Shown here: piece after piece, positions 16,846 through 25,800 of the stretch
Layout of the letters: each line of letters opens with the position of its first letter
Numbering within the stretch: position 1 is the first letter of the stretch
Source: Isosphaera sp.
Lineage (GTDB): Bacteria > Planctomycetota > Planctomycetia > Gemmatales > Gemmataceae
Length of the DNA stretch: 60,381 nt
Direction: 5' to 3'
NCBI GenBank assembly: GCA_013822345.1
Contig: PNKH01000040.1
Span: 1 to 60,381, forward strand
Made by a program: the position numbers and the translations under genes
The notes under the pieces: model-generated
The model's input: the letters and a program-made list of their open reading frames with translations, nothing else
Told to the model about the DNA's origin: nothing
Databases searched by the model: none

Positions 16846-17481
16846 CTATTTTAGCCCCAGATCCAAATCCAGGTCGTCGAAGTCGTCCGCCGGCCGCCGC
16901 GGCGGGGGCGGAGGGCTCGCCGGCGGCTCGGCGGGCCGGGGTTCCGGCGGGGCGGCCGCGGGCGGCGCGTCCGGGTCGATCTCGGCGATCCCGGCGGGGG
17001 TGTCGATCTGCCGGACGATCACCACCGTCCCCTTGACCGCGACGCACCGGACCCACACCCCGGCGTCGAGCATCACCCCCTCGGTCATGGCGTCGATCCG
17101 CCGGCCGTCGAACTCGACCGACCCGGACGGCCGCATCGGGGAGACGGTCCTGCCGGTGCGGTTCTTCAGGGCGTCCAGCTCGGCCTGGCCGGACACCGGG
17201 ATCACCCCGCCGGCCTCGCCCACGTCCAGCTCCCCGCCGATCGACATCCGGCGGTACGCGGCGACGGCGACGTACCCGGCGGCCGGGAGCCCGACGGCCA
17301 GGGCGGCGGTGGCGACCACCGCCTCGGTGGTCGTCCCCTGGGCCAGGATGATACCCACCCCGAGGGCGAAGAACAACAACGAGCCGACGACCAGGACGCC
17401 GCCGGTCGGGAGGAGCACCTCGGCCAGCAGGCACACCACCCCGAGGGTGAACAGGATCAGCGCGATCGTCAGGTAGTCCAT
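16846..17481 (-). CDS. Short NfeD-like membrane protein
   Basis: 211 residues. Three to four transmembrane segments (LTIALILFTLGVVCLLAEVL ... VLVVGSLLFFALGVGIILAQ ... AVVATAALAVGLPAAGYVAV) are followed by a small beta-barrel of the NfeD C-terminal type (RTVSPMRPSGSVEFDGRRID ... GVWVRCVAVKGTVVIVRQID). The tail is Pro-rich and then Asp-rich (DDFDDLDLDL). NfeD proteins bind stomatin/flotillin partners. Located between the long NfeD gene and floA, all in one direction. Confidence 0.85.
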   Translation of the reverse strand: MDYLTIALILFTLGVVCLLAEVLLPTGGVLVVGSLLFFALGVGIILAQGTTTEAVVATAALAVGLPAAGYVAVAAYRRMSIGGELDVGEAGGVIPVSGQAELDALKNRTGRTVSPMRPSGSVEFDGRRIDAMTEGVMLDAGVWVRCVAVKGTVVIVRQIDTPAGIAEIDPDAPPAAAPPEPRPAEPPASPPPPPRRPADDFDDLDLDLGLK

Positions 17482-17540
17482 AGAGTCGTGCGGAGTCGGT
17501 ATCGGGCTTGCTCGCCAGGCCGTCGTCCCCGGCCCCGAAC

Positions 17541-17668
17541 CCGGGTCGGTGGCACCCAGGCCGTTGGCCTGGGCTGAGGGAGGACGGCCCTTCGGGCCTC
17601 AGAACAGAAAGCCCCGGAGGGGCGATCTTCCTCAGCCCGGGCCAACGGCCTGGGCGCCACCGACCCGG
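17541..17668. repeat. Family D long inverted repeat between the two nfeD genes
   Basis: Arms of about 39 bases at 17541-17579 and 17630-17668 pair with only two mismatches (core CCCAGGCCGTTGGCCTGGGC, itself palindromic), with a GC-rich spacer holding smaller hairpins. It lies 35 bases after the long nfeD stop. Confidence 0.8.
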
Positions 17669-17703
17669 ACCCGGGTTCGACCGGCCCGGGCCCGGCCCGT
17701 CGG

Positions 17704-19905
17704 TCACACTTCTTTGACCACGATCCGGGTCCCCTCGACCTGGATCGCCTGGACGCGGGTGCCGGCCGGGACGAACCCGCCGTCGCTCACCACGTCCACG
17801 AACTTGTCCCCGAACCTCACCACCCCGGCCGGGCGGAGCGGGGTGCTCGTCGTCCCGATCGCCCCGAGCAGGGCGGCCGCCTCCCCGGCCCCCGGCAGCG
17901 CGTCGGCCGGGCTCCCGGTGTCGGACGGGCCGGCCAGCACCAGCCGGTTCGCCCCCGGCAGGCTCGGCAGGTACCGGGCGATGACGAACGCCAGGGCCAG
18001 GGCCCCCATCATCGCGAACAGGTAGATCGACACCCGCCCGCCCAGCCCGCCCCACTCGGCCGGGGTCTGCGGCACCCGGTCCAGGGTCACCAGCCCGAGC
18101 CCGGCGATCATCGCCAGGATGCCGCAGATGCCGGACACCCCGAACCCCGGCAGGACGAAGATCTCCAGCCCGACCAGCACCAGCCCGAGCAGGAACAGGA
18201 GCAGGGCCAGGACGAACGTCTGCCCGCTGAACTTCGAGTGGGCCCAGAACACCAGGATGAAGCACAGGGCGGCCAGGATCCCCGGGACGGTCAGCCCCGG
18301 CAGCTTCAGCTCCAGGATCAGCCCGGTGAACCCGATCACCACCAGGAGCACGGTGACCGCCGGGATCTTCAGGAAGTCGGCGAACTTGTCCAGCCACCCC
18401 GGCTCCGGGTCGAGCGGGTCGGCCCACCCGTACGCCGCCGTCACCGCCCGGGCGTCCGCCCCCTCGACCACCGTCCGGGCCAGCCCGTACTCGACCGCCT
18501 CGGTCGCGGTCAGCTTCAGCAGCTGGCCCCTCGGCTTGACCACCTTCACCTCCTCCCACTCCGGCTTGAACTTGTCCTTGTTCGCCAGGTCGAACTCCTC
18601 CCGGGTGACCAGCCGCCGCTGGTTCGCCCGGTCGTCGGCGGCGGGCCGGACCCGGACGATCTCGAGGTCCTTCTTGAACATCCCGTCGACCAGCAGGCCG
18701 GGGTGCCCCTGCTCCTCGGCCAGCCGGCGGATGCTCACCAGCTGGGCGTCGGCGTCGGCCGGGCGGGTCACCTTCGGGTTCAGGTACCCGGAGAAGTCCC
18801 CGATCTCGGCCTCCTTCACCTCCCCGGCGGCGTCCGGCTTGGGCCGGGTCATGACGATCTCGGAGCACCCGAGGGCGACCACGGTGCCGGCCGCCGGGGC
18901 CGACTCGGGGACGAACGCGATCACCTTGACCGGGTCGTCCCCGGCCTGGGCGGCCCGCAGCTCGTCGGCCAGCTCGCGGGCCGCCACGAGGTCGTTCCCG
19001 CCGGCCTGGATGACCAGGATCAGGACGTTCCCGCCCCGCTTCCGGACGTCCTTGATGACCCGCCCGACCGACTCCCGGGTGGACCCGTCGATGTCCTTCC
19101 GCAGCTCCCACCGGAAGACCCGCGCCTGGGCCCCGCGGAGCGGGTCCGCCCGGAGCGGCGGCAGCCCGTACTCGGCGGCCACCTCCGGCACGGTGTTGAG
19201 GGTCCACTTGCTCAGCCCGATGTTCCGGGCGTCCTCGGCCGAGTACAGCCCGACCTGGCCGTCCTGCGCCCACGGCACGGCGGCCGGCTGGCCGGCCACC
19301 CGGGCGAGGTCGGCCGGGTTGGCGGCGTCGATGAACACCTTCGCCTGGCCGGCCCGGTCGATCCCGGACCGGAGCTGGACGGCCGGGTCGAACATCTTCC
19401 GCACGACCGCCCACAGGGGCGCCCGGCCGCCGGCCTCCAGCGTGCTCCGGTAGAACCCCTTCTGCCCCTCGTCCAGCGGGGGGACGGCGCCGCCGACGAC
19501 CTGCCCGAGGGCCGCCCCCCGGGCCATCACCACCTCCTGGCAGGCCAGGACCGGGAGGACGGTGTGGCCGGTGACGTTGGCCCGGACGAACGCGACGGTC
19601 GTCTTCCCGTGCTTGGTCTTCAGCCCGGCGATGAAGTACTGGAGGTCGAGGCACGCGCCGAAGGTGTCGCTGGCGGCCGGCTTCCCGTCCGGGTTGAAGT
19701 CGAACACGACGTGGCTGACCGGCGGGGCGCCGGACTCGAGTCGGGGGTTGACCTGGGCCTTGATGTTGTTGACCGCGTCGGTCGAGATCGGGTTGGGGAC
19801 GACGACGAACAGGCCCTCGGCGGTCTGGGCGGGGGCGGCGGACAGCACGGACCAGGCGAGAACCCCGGCGAGGGCGCGGGCCGGGAGGCGGACCGGGGTC
19901 GACAT
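17704..19905 (-). CDS. Long NfeD / ClpP-class membrane protein with altered active site
   Basis: 733 residues. ATG with AAGGAA upstream; signal peptide to about residue 28. Two ClpP/crotonase-like domains (about 30-240 and 260-490), then four or more transmembrane helices (IPAVTVLLVVIGFTGLILEL ... LVLVGLEIFVLPGFGVSGIC) and a C-terminal NfeD barrel ending VEGTRIVVKEV. In related proteins the second domain has an A-x-S-A-G motif with the catalytic Ser. Here it is APAAG (A338 in place of Ser), and the first domain has the usual non-catalytic form. So it is probably an inactive protease acting as a scaffold. First gene of the nfeD-nfeD-floA operon. Confidence 0.85.
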   Translation of the reverse strand: MSTPVRLPARALAGVLAWSVLSAAPAQTAEGLFVVVPNPISTDAVNNIKAQVNPRLESGAPPVSHVVFDFNPDGKPAASDTFGACLDLQYFIAGLKTKHGKTTVAFVRANVTGHTVLPVLACQEVVMARGAALGQVVGGAVPPLDEGQKGFYRSTLEAGGRAPLWAVVRKMFDPAVQLRSGIDRAGQAKVFIDAANPADLARVAGQPAAVPWAQDGQVGLYSAEDARNIGLSKWTLNTVPEVAAEYGLPPLRADPLRGAQARVFRWELRKDIDGSTRESVGRVIKDVRKRGGNVLILVIQAGGNDLVAARELADELRAAQAGDDPVKVIAFVPESAPAAGTVVALGCSEIVMTRPKPDAAGEVKEAEIGDFSGYLNPKVTRPADADAQLVSIRRLAEEQGHPGLLVDGMFKKDLEIVRVRPAADDRANQRRLVTREEFDLANKDKFKPEWEEVKVVKPRGQLLKLTATEAVEYGLARTVVEGADARAVTAAYGWADPLDPEPGWLDKFADFLKIPAVTVLLVVIGFTGLILELKLPGLTVPGILAALCFILVFWAHSKFSGQTFVLALLLFLLGLVLVGLEIFVLPGFGVSGICGILAMIAGLGLVTLDRVPQTPAEWGGLGGRVSIYLFAMMGALALAFVIARYLPSLPGANRLVLAGPSDTGSPADALPGAGEAAALLGAIGTTSTPLRPAGVVRFGDKFVDVVSDGGFVPAGTRVQAIQVEGTRIVVKEV

Positions 19906-20419
19906 CGGTGCGTGTTCCTTCGGGCGGAAGCGGGCCTGCGGGCCGGGCCGCCCGCAGTCAGATTATAACGGTCCCGCGAACGGGGGCAAAAAACCTTTCC
20001 CGCCCCGCCGGGCGGCGGGGCACGGGCGCTGCAAGTTCTCCGCCGGAGGGCGTCAACCCGGGTGGCGTTATCTTCCGCCACCCCCCGCGTCGCCGCGACC
20101 CGGAGTCTTCGGAGGGGAGCGCGGCGACGCGGGGGGTGGCGACAGAGCACCCGTCGGGGAGAGGCGGAGGCCCGGAGGCGGCCCCGAGATGTCCGGTTGT
20201 AACGGGTATGCCGGTGCGGGCCGCGCCACCTGGTTCGCCCGCGCCGTCCGGCCGGGTCCGGGGGATTGCGGGGTAACGGAGAGGGAACTAGAGTTGCAGA
20301 GGTTAGATAAGCTGGGAGGTTGGGGAGACCTGACACCTGTGGGGCGGGTGTCGGGGGCGGGCGGCGGGACGCCCCGGCTCCGCGAGGACGCGGCCGGGCC
20401 GGGCGGGCGGGGAAGCGCG
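19906..20419. other. Divergent intergenic region, no gene seen
   Basis: 514 bases between the outward-facing long nfeD gene and the FabF-like gene, so it should contain both promoters. A palindrome sits at 20077-20140. The AT-richer stretch at 20275-20325 (GAACTAGAGTTGCAGAGGTT) is the best candidate for the rightward promoter. No tRNA or small ORF with coding character was found. Confidence 0.5.
20077..20140. repeat. Family E inverted repeat, copy 1
   Basis: Arms 20077-20097 and 20120-20140 (21 bp, perfect; core CACCCCCCGCGTCGCCGCG). The spacer with its flanks (CGCGACCCGGAGTCTTCGGA then GGGGAGCGCG) matches the core of the element at 31,377-31,449 on the opposite strand, with two changes. It is the only palindrome in the window not next to a stop codon. 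Confidence 0.75.
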
Positions 20420-21709
20420 ATGCGCAGGGTCGTCGTCAGCGGGGTCGGGGTGGTGGCCCCGAACGGGGTCGGGCGGGAGGCGTTCTGGCAGGGGTGCGTG
20501 GACGGGCACAGCGGGGTCGGCCCGATCCGGTCGTTCGACGCCTCCAACCACCCGATCCGGGTGGCCGGGGAGGTGCACGACTTCGACCCCGCCCCGTTCC
20601 TCCCGGAGAAGTTCCGGAAGTCGGTCAAGGTGATGGGCCGGGCCGCCCGGTTCGGGGTCGGGGCGGCCGGGCTGGCGGTCGCCGACAGCGGGCTCGACCC
20701 GGACCGGACCGACCCGGACCGGCTCGGGGTGGTGATGGGGACCGGGCTGGTGCCGATGGACCTCGGCGAACTGGCCCCGCTGCTGGCCCGGGCGTGCGAC
20801 GAGACCGGGTTCGACGCCACCCGGCTGCCGGACCCGGCCCGCCCCGACTCCCCGCTGTACCCGCTGTGGCTGCTGAAGTACCTGCCGAACATGGTCGCCG
20901 CCCACGTCTCGATGGCGTTCGACTGCCGCGGCCCGAACAACACGGTGGTGACCGCGTGCGTGGCCGGCACCCAGGCGGTCGGGGAGGCGTACCGGCTGGT
21001 CGCCCGGGGCGACGCGGACGTGATGCTGGCCGGCGGGGCGGACAGCCGGATCGACCCGCTGATGCTCCTGGCGTACACCGCGCTGGGGACGCTGAGCAAG
21101 CGGGCCGACCTGGCCCCGGAGGAGCGGTCCCGGCCGTTCGACCGGCTGCGGGACGGGTTCGTGATCAGTGAGGGGGCGGCGGTGCTGGTGCTGGAGGAGT
21201 ACGAGCGGGCGAAGGCCCGGGGCGCCCCGATCTACGCCGAGGTGCTCGGGTGGGGGAGCAGCTTCGACGCGTACTCGGTGACGAAGCCGGACCCGGACGG
21301 CCGCGGCGGGGCGCGGGCGATCGCGGCGGCCCTGACCGAGGCCCGGGTGGATCACCGGGACGTCGGGTACATCAACGCCCACGGGACGAGCACCAAGCTG
21401 AACGACGCGATGGAGACGGCGGCGGTGAAGCGGGTGTTCGGGGACGGGGCGAAGGAGGTCCAGCTGTCGAGCATCAAGTCGATGATCGGGCACTCGATCG
21501 GGGCGAGCGGGGCGATCGAGGCGGCGGCCCTGGCCCTGAGCCTGCACACCCAGGTGTACCCGCCGACGATCAACCTGACGAACCCGGACCCGGCGTGCGA
21601 CCTGGACTACATCCCGAACACCGCCCGGCAGGGGCGGGTGCGGTACGGGCTGTCGACCAGCTTCGGGTTCGGCGGGCAGAACGGGGCCCTGGTGATGGCC
21701 GCGGTGTGA
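20420..21709 (+). CDS. fabF: Beta-ketoacyl-ACP synthase II (FabF-like)
   Basis: 429 residues starting MRRVVVSGVGVVAPNGVGRE. Thiolase-fold condensing enzyme with an intact Cys-His-His triad: C180 in VVTACVAGTQ, H321 in INAHGTSTKLND and H358 in MIGHSIGASG. It elongates acyl chains by decarboxylative condensation with malonyl-ACP. FabF is usually about 410-420 residues, so the length fits. No acpP, fabG or fabZ gene is adjacent, so a dedicated role in a secondary or specialised lipid pathway is possible; the name fabF reflects family only. Confidence 0.88.
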   Translation: MRRVVVSGVGVVAPNGVGREAFWQGCVDGHSGVGPIRSFDASNHPIRVAGEVHDFDPAPFLPEKFRKSVKVMGRAARFGVGAAGLAVADSGLDPDRTDPDRLGVVMGTGLVPMDLGELAPLLARACDETGFDATRLPDPARPDSPLYPLWLLKYLPNMVAAHVSMAFDCRGPNNTVVTACVAGTQAVGEAYRLVARGDADVMLAGGADSRIDPLMLLAYTALGTLSKRADLAPEERSRPFDRLRDGFVISEGAAVLVLEEYERAKARGAPIYAEVLGWGSSFDAYSVTKPDPDGRGGARAIAAALTEARVDHRDVGYINAHGTSTKLNDAMETAAVKRVFGDGAKEVQLSSIKSMIGHSIGASGAIEAAALALSLHTQVYPPTINLTNPDPACDLDYIPNTARQGRVRYGLSTSFGFGGQNGALVMAAV

Positions 21710-21718
21710 CCGGCCGGG

Positions 21719-21775
21719 CGAGCCGGGAGCGTGAGCGACGGCTTTAGCTTTCCCGTCGCTCACGCTCCCGGCTCG
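21719..21775. terminator. 23-bp perfect hairpin after fabF
   Basis: Arms 21719-21741 and 21753-21775, 11-base loop, 9 bases after the stop at 21709. Core CCGGGAGCGTGAGCGACGG. Resembles the hairpins at 10,882 and 22,881 in being GAGCG-rich. Confidence 0.7.
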
Positions 21776-21854
21776 GACGGAACGAACCGGTCGCTCGCGC
21801 CCCGGCCCGTATCATCTCCGGTGACACTCACCCGTCACCTTCACCCGGCCCGCC

Positions 21855-22877
21855 ATGCCCGACCTCGCCGCCGCGGTGAACGCCGCGTTCGCCTACGCCC
21901 ACGAGCCGGCCGACCTCCCCACCCTCCTCGCCCCGCCGTCCGCCAGCTTCTCCCACCCGGCGGTCCGCGGCCTCCTCGACCTCGCCGGGTCGGGCGACTC
22001 CCTCGACGAACTCCTCCGCCGCGTCGCCCCGACGGTCGGCGCCCCGGACCCGTTCAAGGCGGCGATCCTGGCGATGGTGTGCGGCACCCTGATCGAGTGG
22101 GGGGCGGACCCGGCCGGGGTCGCCGACCTCCTCCTCGCCCGGTTGCCGGGATTCCTCGCGCAGGCCGAGTCCGTCGCCGACCGGCCGGACGCCGAGGAGT
22201 TCGCGGCGAACCCGGACGGGTTCCGGGCCGCACAGGCGCTGTCGCTGATGCTCCTGCCGGTGATGGCGGTGCTGGCCCGCGGGATGCGCTACCGCCAGGC
22301 GGCCCGGGCGAACCCCGACCTGGTGCGCGGCGTCGAGGCGCTGCGCGAGCGGAACCGGGAGGCGGACTTCGTGGCCACGACGCTCGGGTTCACCGACGGG
22401 ATGGAGTTGGTGGTGCTGCACCCGGGCGAGGGGAAGGGGTTCCGGGTCGAGCTGGAGGCGGTGCACAAGAACTTCCACCTGTTCACGCTGCTGCAGGGCG
22501 AGTTGATCGGCGGCGGGCACCTGCCCGGCGAGGCGGTCGACCCGGCGGTGATCGCGGTGGCGACGGGCGAGGCGGCGCCGGAGGGCCCGGTGCACGACCA
22601 CGCCCGGTTCCACTACTACACCTGGGGCGGGCTCCGGCCGACCGACGGGACCGCCCGGGCCGACCTGGCGAACTGGGTGTGGGGCGAAGGGGTGCCGGCC
22701 GACATCCCGGAGCTGGGCGGCGAGCGGGTGGTGGTACTGACCCCGCCGGTGCTCGACCGGTCGTGGAACGGCGGCTTCTTCGCGAACATCCACGACGCCC
22801 TGCGGTCGGCGGCCCGGGTGGTCGGGGTGCTGACGGCGGACGAGGTGGCCGGGTACGTGGGGCGGGCCCGGGGCTGA
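21855..22877 (+). CDS. Hypothetical protein, 340 aa
   Basis: ATG start; TATCAT box at 21820-21825. The N-terminal half is helical (PDLAAAVNAAFAYAHEPADL, AQALSLMLLPVMAVLARGMR). The C-terminal half is richer in beta and aromatic residues (ELEAVHKNFHLFTLLQGELI, VHDHARFHYYTWGGLRPTDG, VLDRSWNGGFFANIHDALRS). There is no signal peptide. I do not recognise the family. Downstream it is separated from the membrane protein gene by a 25-bp-stem hairpin. Confidence 0.65.
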   Translation: MPDLAAAVNAAFAYAHEPADLPTLLAPPSASFSHPAVRGLLDLAGSGDSLDELLRRVAPTVGAPDPFKAAILAMVCGTLIEWGADPAGVADLLLARLPGFLAQAESVADRPDAEEFAANPDGFRAAQALSLMLLPVMAVLARGMRYRQAARANPDLVRGVEALRERNREADFVATTLGFTDGMELVVLHPGEGKGFRVELEAVHKNFHLFTLLQGELIGGGHLPGEAVDPAVIAVATGEAAPEGPVHDHARFHYYTWGGLRPTDGTARADLANWVWGEGVPADIPELGGERVVVLTPPVLDRSWNGGFFANIHDALRSAARVVGVLTADEVAGYVGRARG

Positions 22878-22880
22878 CTC

Positions 22881-22940
22881 ACAAGCCCGCGGCGCGAGCA
22901 AGGGCTTTGGCCTTCGCCCTTGCTCGCGCCGCGGGCTTGT
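22881..22940. terminator. 25-bp perfect hairpin after the 340-aa gene
   Basis: Arms 22881-22905 and 22916-22940, 10-base loop, 3 bases after the stop at 22877. Core CCCGCGGCGCGAGCAAGGGC. The 18 bases between it and the next start carry the ribosome site, so the next gene needs read-through or its own promoter. Confidence 0.7.
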
Positions 22941-22957
22941 CCGGCATTGAGGTGGGC

Positions 22958-24535
22958 ATGAGGCGCGGCGGGCCGGTCCGGCGGGCGGTGCGGGCGTTCG
23001 CGGCGGTGGCGGCCCGGCGGCGGCTGGCGGTCGCGCTGGTCGGGCTGCTGGCCGCCGGCGGGGCGGCCGCCCGGTGCGCCCTGGCCGGCCCGCCGCTCGC
23101 CAGCATCCACGACGAGTTCAGCTACCTGCTCGGGGCCGACACGTTCGCCCGCGGCCGGCTGACCAACCCGCCGCCCGCGGCGTGGCCGGCGCTCGAGTCG
23201 ATCCACATCCTCGTCCGGCCGACGTACTCGTCCAAGTACCCGCCGGGCCAGGCCCTGTTCCTGGCCGCCGGGCAACGGCTCGGCCACCCGGTGGTGGGGG
23301 TGTGGGCGAGTCACGCCCTGGCGTGCGCGGCGCTGTGCTGGCTGCTGCAGGGGTGGGTGTCGGCCCGGTGGGCGCTGGCCGGGGCGGTGACCGCGACCGC
23401 CCGGCTGACGTTCGGCGGGGAGCCGTTCCTGTCCGCCGGCGGGACGTGGGCGTACGGGTACATGGGCGGGTCGGTGGCGATGCTCGGCGGGTGCCTCGTG
23501 TACGGGGCGTACCCGCGGCTGACGACCCGGCCGCGGGCGTGGCACGGGCTGGCGCTCGGGGCCGGGCTGGCGCTCCTGGCGGTGACCCGGCCGTTCGAGG
23601 GACTGGTGACGAGCCTGCCGGCGGCCGCCGGGCTGTTCGCCCACCTGGTCCGGCGGCGGCCGCCGCGGCGGGTGGTCGTCCGGTGCGCCGCGGCGGCCGC
23701 CGTCCCGCTGGCGGCGACGGCGGGGTTCGTGCTCGCCCACAGCCGGGCGGTGACCGGGGACCCGCTGCTGCTGCCGTACCAGGAGCACGCCCGGCAGTAC
23801 GAGCCGGCCCCGGTGTTCCACTTCCAGCCGCCGCGGCCGGAGCCGGAGTACCGGCACGCGTCGATCCGCGGGCTGCACGCGGAGTGGGCGTATGGGGTGT
23901 ACGAGACCCAGCGGTCGGCGGCCGGGCGGGCGGTACTGGCGGGCGAGAAGCTGGGCCTGCTGTGGGAGTTCTTCCTCGGTCCGGTGCTGACGGTTCCGCT
24001 GCTGGCGGTGCCGTGGGCGTGGGGCCGGCGCGGGGTGCGGCTGGCGGCGGCCGTGGTCGGGCTGCTCTTGGTGACGTTCGCCGCGGTCAGCGTGTGGAGC
24101 GCGAACCACTACGCGGCGCCGGCGGCCGGGGTGACCTACCTGCTGGTGACCCGGGGGCTGGAGCGGCTGGCCCGGTGGGGCGGGTGGCGGCGGTGGGCTG
24201 TGGCGGCGGTGCTCGGGTACTCGTGGGTGGGGCTGCCGGCGTGGCACCTGTCGCACACATGGCCGCCGGGGCCGGGGTGGCCGCGCGACCGGACGGTGAT
24301 CGCGGACGACTTGGCGGCCGGCGGCGGGCGGCACCTGGTGGTGGTGCGGTACGGCCCGGGCCACAGCCCGCACACCGAGTGGGTGTACAACGCGGCCGAC
24401 CCGGCCGGGGCGGCGGTGGTGTGGGCGCACGACCTGGGGCCGGAGTGGAACGCCCGGCTGCGGGAGGCGTACCCGGGGCGGCGGTACTGGCGGCTGTACG
24501 CCGACGAGGAGCCGCCGCGGCTCGAGGAGTGGTAG
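22958..24535 (+). CDS. Polytopic membrane protein, glycosyltransferase-like (GT-C fold?)
   Basis: 525 residues; ATG at 22958 with GAGG upstream. About ten transmembrane segments follow a basic N-terminus. An Asp/Glu motif lies in the first periplasmic loop (SIHDEFSYLLGADTFARGRL), followed by RPTYSSKYPPGQALFLAAGQ, an arrangement seen in GT-C/ArnT-like lipid-linked sugar transferases. The C-terminal soluble part (HLVVVRYGPGHSPHTEWVYN) is compatible with that. The GT-C call is inference from layout; no substrate can be given. A DoxX gene follows directly. Confidence 0.6.
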   Translation: MRRGGPVRRAVRAFAAVAARRRLAVALVGLLAAGGAAARCALAGPPLASIHDEFSYLLGADTFARGRLTNPPPAAWPALESIHILVRPTYSSKYPPGQALFLAAGQRLGHPVVGVWASHALACAALCWLLQGWVSARWALAGAVTATARLTFGGEPFLSAGGTWAYGYMGGSVAMLGGCLVYGAYPRLTTRPRAWHGLALGAGLALLAVTRPFEGLVTSLPAAAGLFAHLVRRRPPRRVVVRCAAAAAVPLAATAGFVLAHSRAVTGDPLLLPYQEHARQYEPAPVFHFQPPRPEPEYRHASIRGLHAEWAYGVYETQRSAAGRAVLAGEKLGLLWEFFLGPVLTVPLLAVPWAWGRRGVRLAAAVVGLLLVTFAAVSVWSANHYAAPAAGVTYLLVTRGLERLARWGGWRRWAVAAVLGYSWVGLPAWHLSHTWPPGPGWPRDRTVIADDLAAGGGRHLVVVRYGPGHSPHTEWVYNAADPAGAAVVWAHDLGPEWNARLREAYPGRRYWRLYADEEPPRLEEW

Positions 24536-24537
24536 TC

Positions 24538-24975
24538 ATGCCGACGGTCCGGGCGGCGTCGCGGTGGCTGCTCGGGGTGCTGCTGGCGGCGGCCGGGGTG
24601 AACCACTTCGTGAACCCGGACCTGTACGCCCGGATCATGCCGCCGTACCTGCCGTGGCACCGCGAGTTGGTGCTGGTGAGCGGGGCGTGCGAAATCGCGT
24701 GCGGGCTGGGGCTGCTGATCCCGCCGCTGACCGTCGCGGCGGCGTGGGGGACGATCGCCCTGCTGGTCGCGGTGTTCCCGGCGAACGTCCACATGGCGCT
24801 GAACCCGGAGCCGTACGCGGACATCGCCCCGCCGTGGGTGTGGTGGGCTCGGTTGCCGCTGCAGCTCGTGTTGATCTGGTGGGCGTACCGATTCACCCGG
24901 GGGGAGCCGCGTGCCGACCGACCGCAAGCCGACGCGGGCCGACCTGCTGGCGGCGAAGAACCGTCCGCTGCCTGA
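24538..24975 (+). CDS. DoxX-family membrane protein
   Basis: 145 residues; ATG 3 bases after the previous stop. Four hydrophobic segments of the DoxX/MauE type (RWLLGVLLAAAGVNHFVNPD, LVSGACEIACGLGLLIPPLT, AAWGTIALLVAVFPANVHMA, WWARLPLQLVLIWWAYRFTR). The GVNHF motif at the end of helix 1 is typical of the DoxX-like branch. It acts in the inner membrane, possibly with a redox partner. The last 65 bases overlap the mug gene in another frame, so the basic tail after residue ~124 may be set by that overlap. Confidence 0.75.
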   Translation: MPTVRAASRWLLGVLLAAAGVNHFVNPDLYARIMPPYLPWHRELVLVSGACEIACGLGLLIPPLTVAAAWGTIALLVAVFPANVHMALNPEPYADIAPPWVWWARLPLQLVLIWWAYRFTRGEPRADRPQADAGRPAGGEEPSAA

Positions 24976-25486
24976 CGTGATCGGGCCGGGCCTGGCGGTG
25001 CTGTTCTGCGGGATCAACCCGGGGCTGTACTCGGCGGCGGTCCGGCACCACTTCGCCCGCCCGGGGAACCGGTTCTGGCCGGCGCTGTTCGCGTCCGGGT
25101 TCACGCCGCGGCTATTCGCCCCGAGCGAGGAGCACGAGCTGTTGGCGCTCGGGTACGGGATCACGAACGTGGCGTCCCGGGCGACGGCGGCGGCCGACGA
25201 GCTGAGCCCGAAGGAGTTGGTGGCCGGCGGTCGGGTGCTGCGGCGGAAGGTGAAGGAGTACGGGCCGCGGTGGCTGGCGGTGCTGGGGATGGGGGCGTAC
25301 CGGGTGGCGTTCGACCGGCCGAAGGCGACGCTGGGGTTGCAGGACGTGGTGGTGGGCGGGGCGCGGGTGTGGGTGCTGCCGAGCCCGAGCGGGCTGAACG
25401 CCCACTACCGGCCGGCGGACCTGGCCAGGGTGTTCGGCGAGTTGCGGGCGGCGGTCGAGGCGGACCGGGCCGCGCATCCGGGGTAA
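24911..25486 (+). CDS. mug: G/U mismatch-specific uracil-DNA glycosylase (Mug/TDG family)
   Basis: 191 residues, GTG start inside the end of the DoxX gene. Motif 1 GINPG (residues 34-38) supplies the catalytic Asn, then the HHFARPGNRFWPAL segment typical of Mug, and the C-terminal minor-groove motif VLPSPSGLNAHY. The enzyme removes uracil or ethenocytosine opposite G in base-excision repair. Family length is about 165-190. The 65-base overlap with DoxX implies co-transcription with the two membrane genes. Confidence 0.92.
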   Translation: MPTDRKPTRADLLAAKNRPLPDVIGPGLAVLFCGINPGLYSAAVRHHFARPGNRFWPALFASGFTPRLFAPSEEHELLALGYGITNVASRATAAADELSPKELVAGGRVLRRKVKEYGPRWLAVLGMGAYRVAFDRPKATLGLQDVVVGGARVWVLPSPSGLNAHYRPADLARVFGELRAAVEADRAAHPG

Positions 25487-25509
25487 GATGGGTTCGGGAG
25501 GTGCCGGCC

Positions 25510-25800
25510 GTGAACCCGACCGAAGACGTGATCGACGCGACGCTCGAAGCCGACGGCACGCTGCGGCTGGCGCACCCGCCGCGCGTCGCCCCCGGGCCGG
25601 TCCGGGTGACGATCCGAACCCCGGCCGCGGGGCGGGGGCTGGCCGACGTGCTCCGCGAGATCGCCGCGGACCAACGTACCCGCGGCGACGCCGGGCGGAC
25701 CGCGGAGGAGCTGCGGGCCGGGGCCGAAGAGCAGTCGGCCGAAGACGAGGAGCGGGACCGGGAGTTGGCCGCCGCCCGCCGACCGTCCGGGGGCCCGTAA
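25510..25800 (+). CDS. Putative antitoxin (VapB-like), 96 aa
   Basis: GTG at 25510 with GGGAGG upstream. Starts NPTEDVIDATLEADGTLRLA, a beta-hairpin 'dG.l.l..P' start common in planctomycete antitoxins, then LADVLREIAADQRTRGDAGR and a charged tail. It ends immediately before the GTG of a PIN toxin gene (TAA then GTG), so the two are co-translated. Expected to neutralise that toxin and bind the operator. The toxin partner is currently frameshifted. Confidence 0.6.
   Translation: MNPTEDVIDATLEADGTLRLAHPPRVAPGPVRVTIRTPAAGRGLADVLREIAADQRTRGDAGRTAEELRAGAEEQSAEDEERDRELAAARRPSGGP

Noticed and set aside
17660-17690. GGGTTCGAC as a tRNA T-loop
   Set aside because: Lies at the edge of a repeat. No acceptor, D or anticodon stems can be built around it.
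16706-19654. 982-codon minus-strand frame across the nfeD genes
   Set aside because: Shadow of the two nfeD genes in another frame, with low-complexity Gly/Arg/Pro product.
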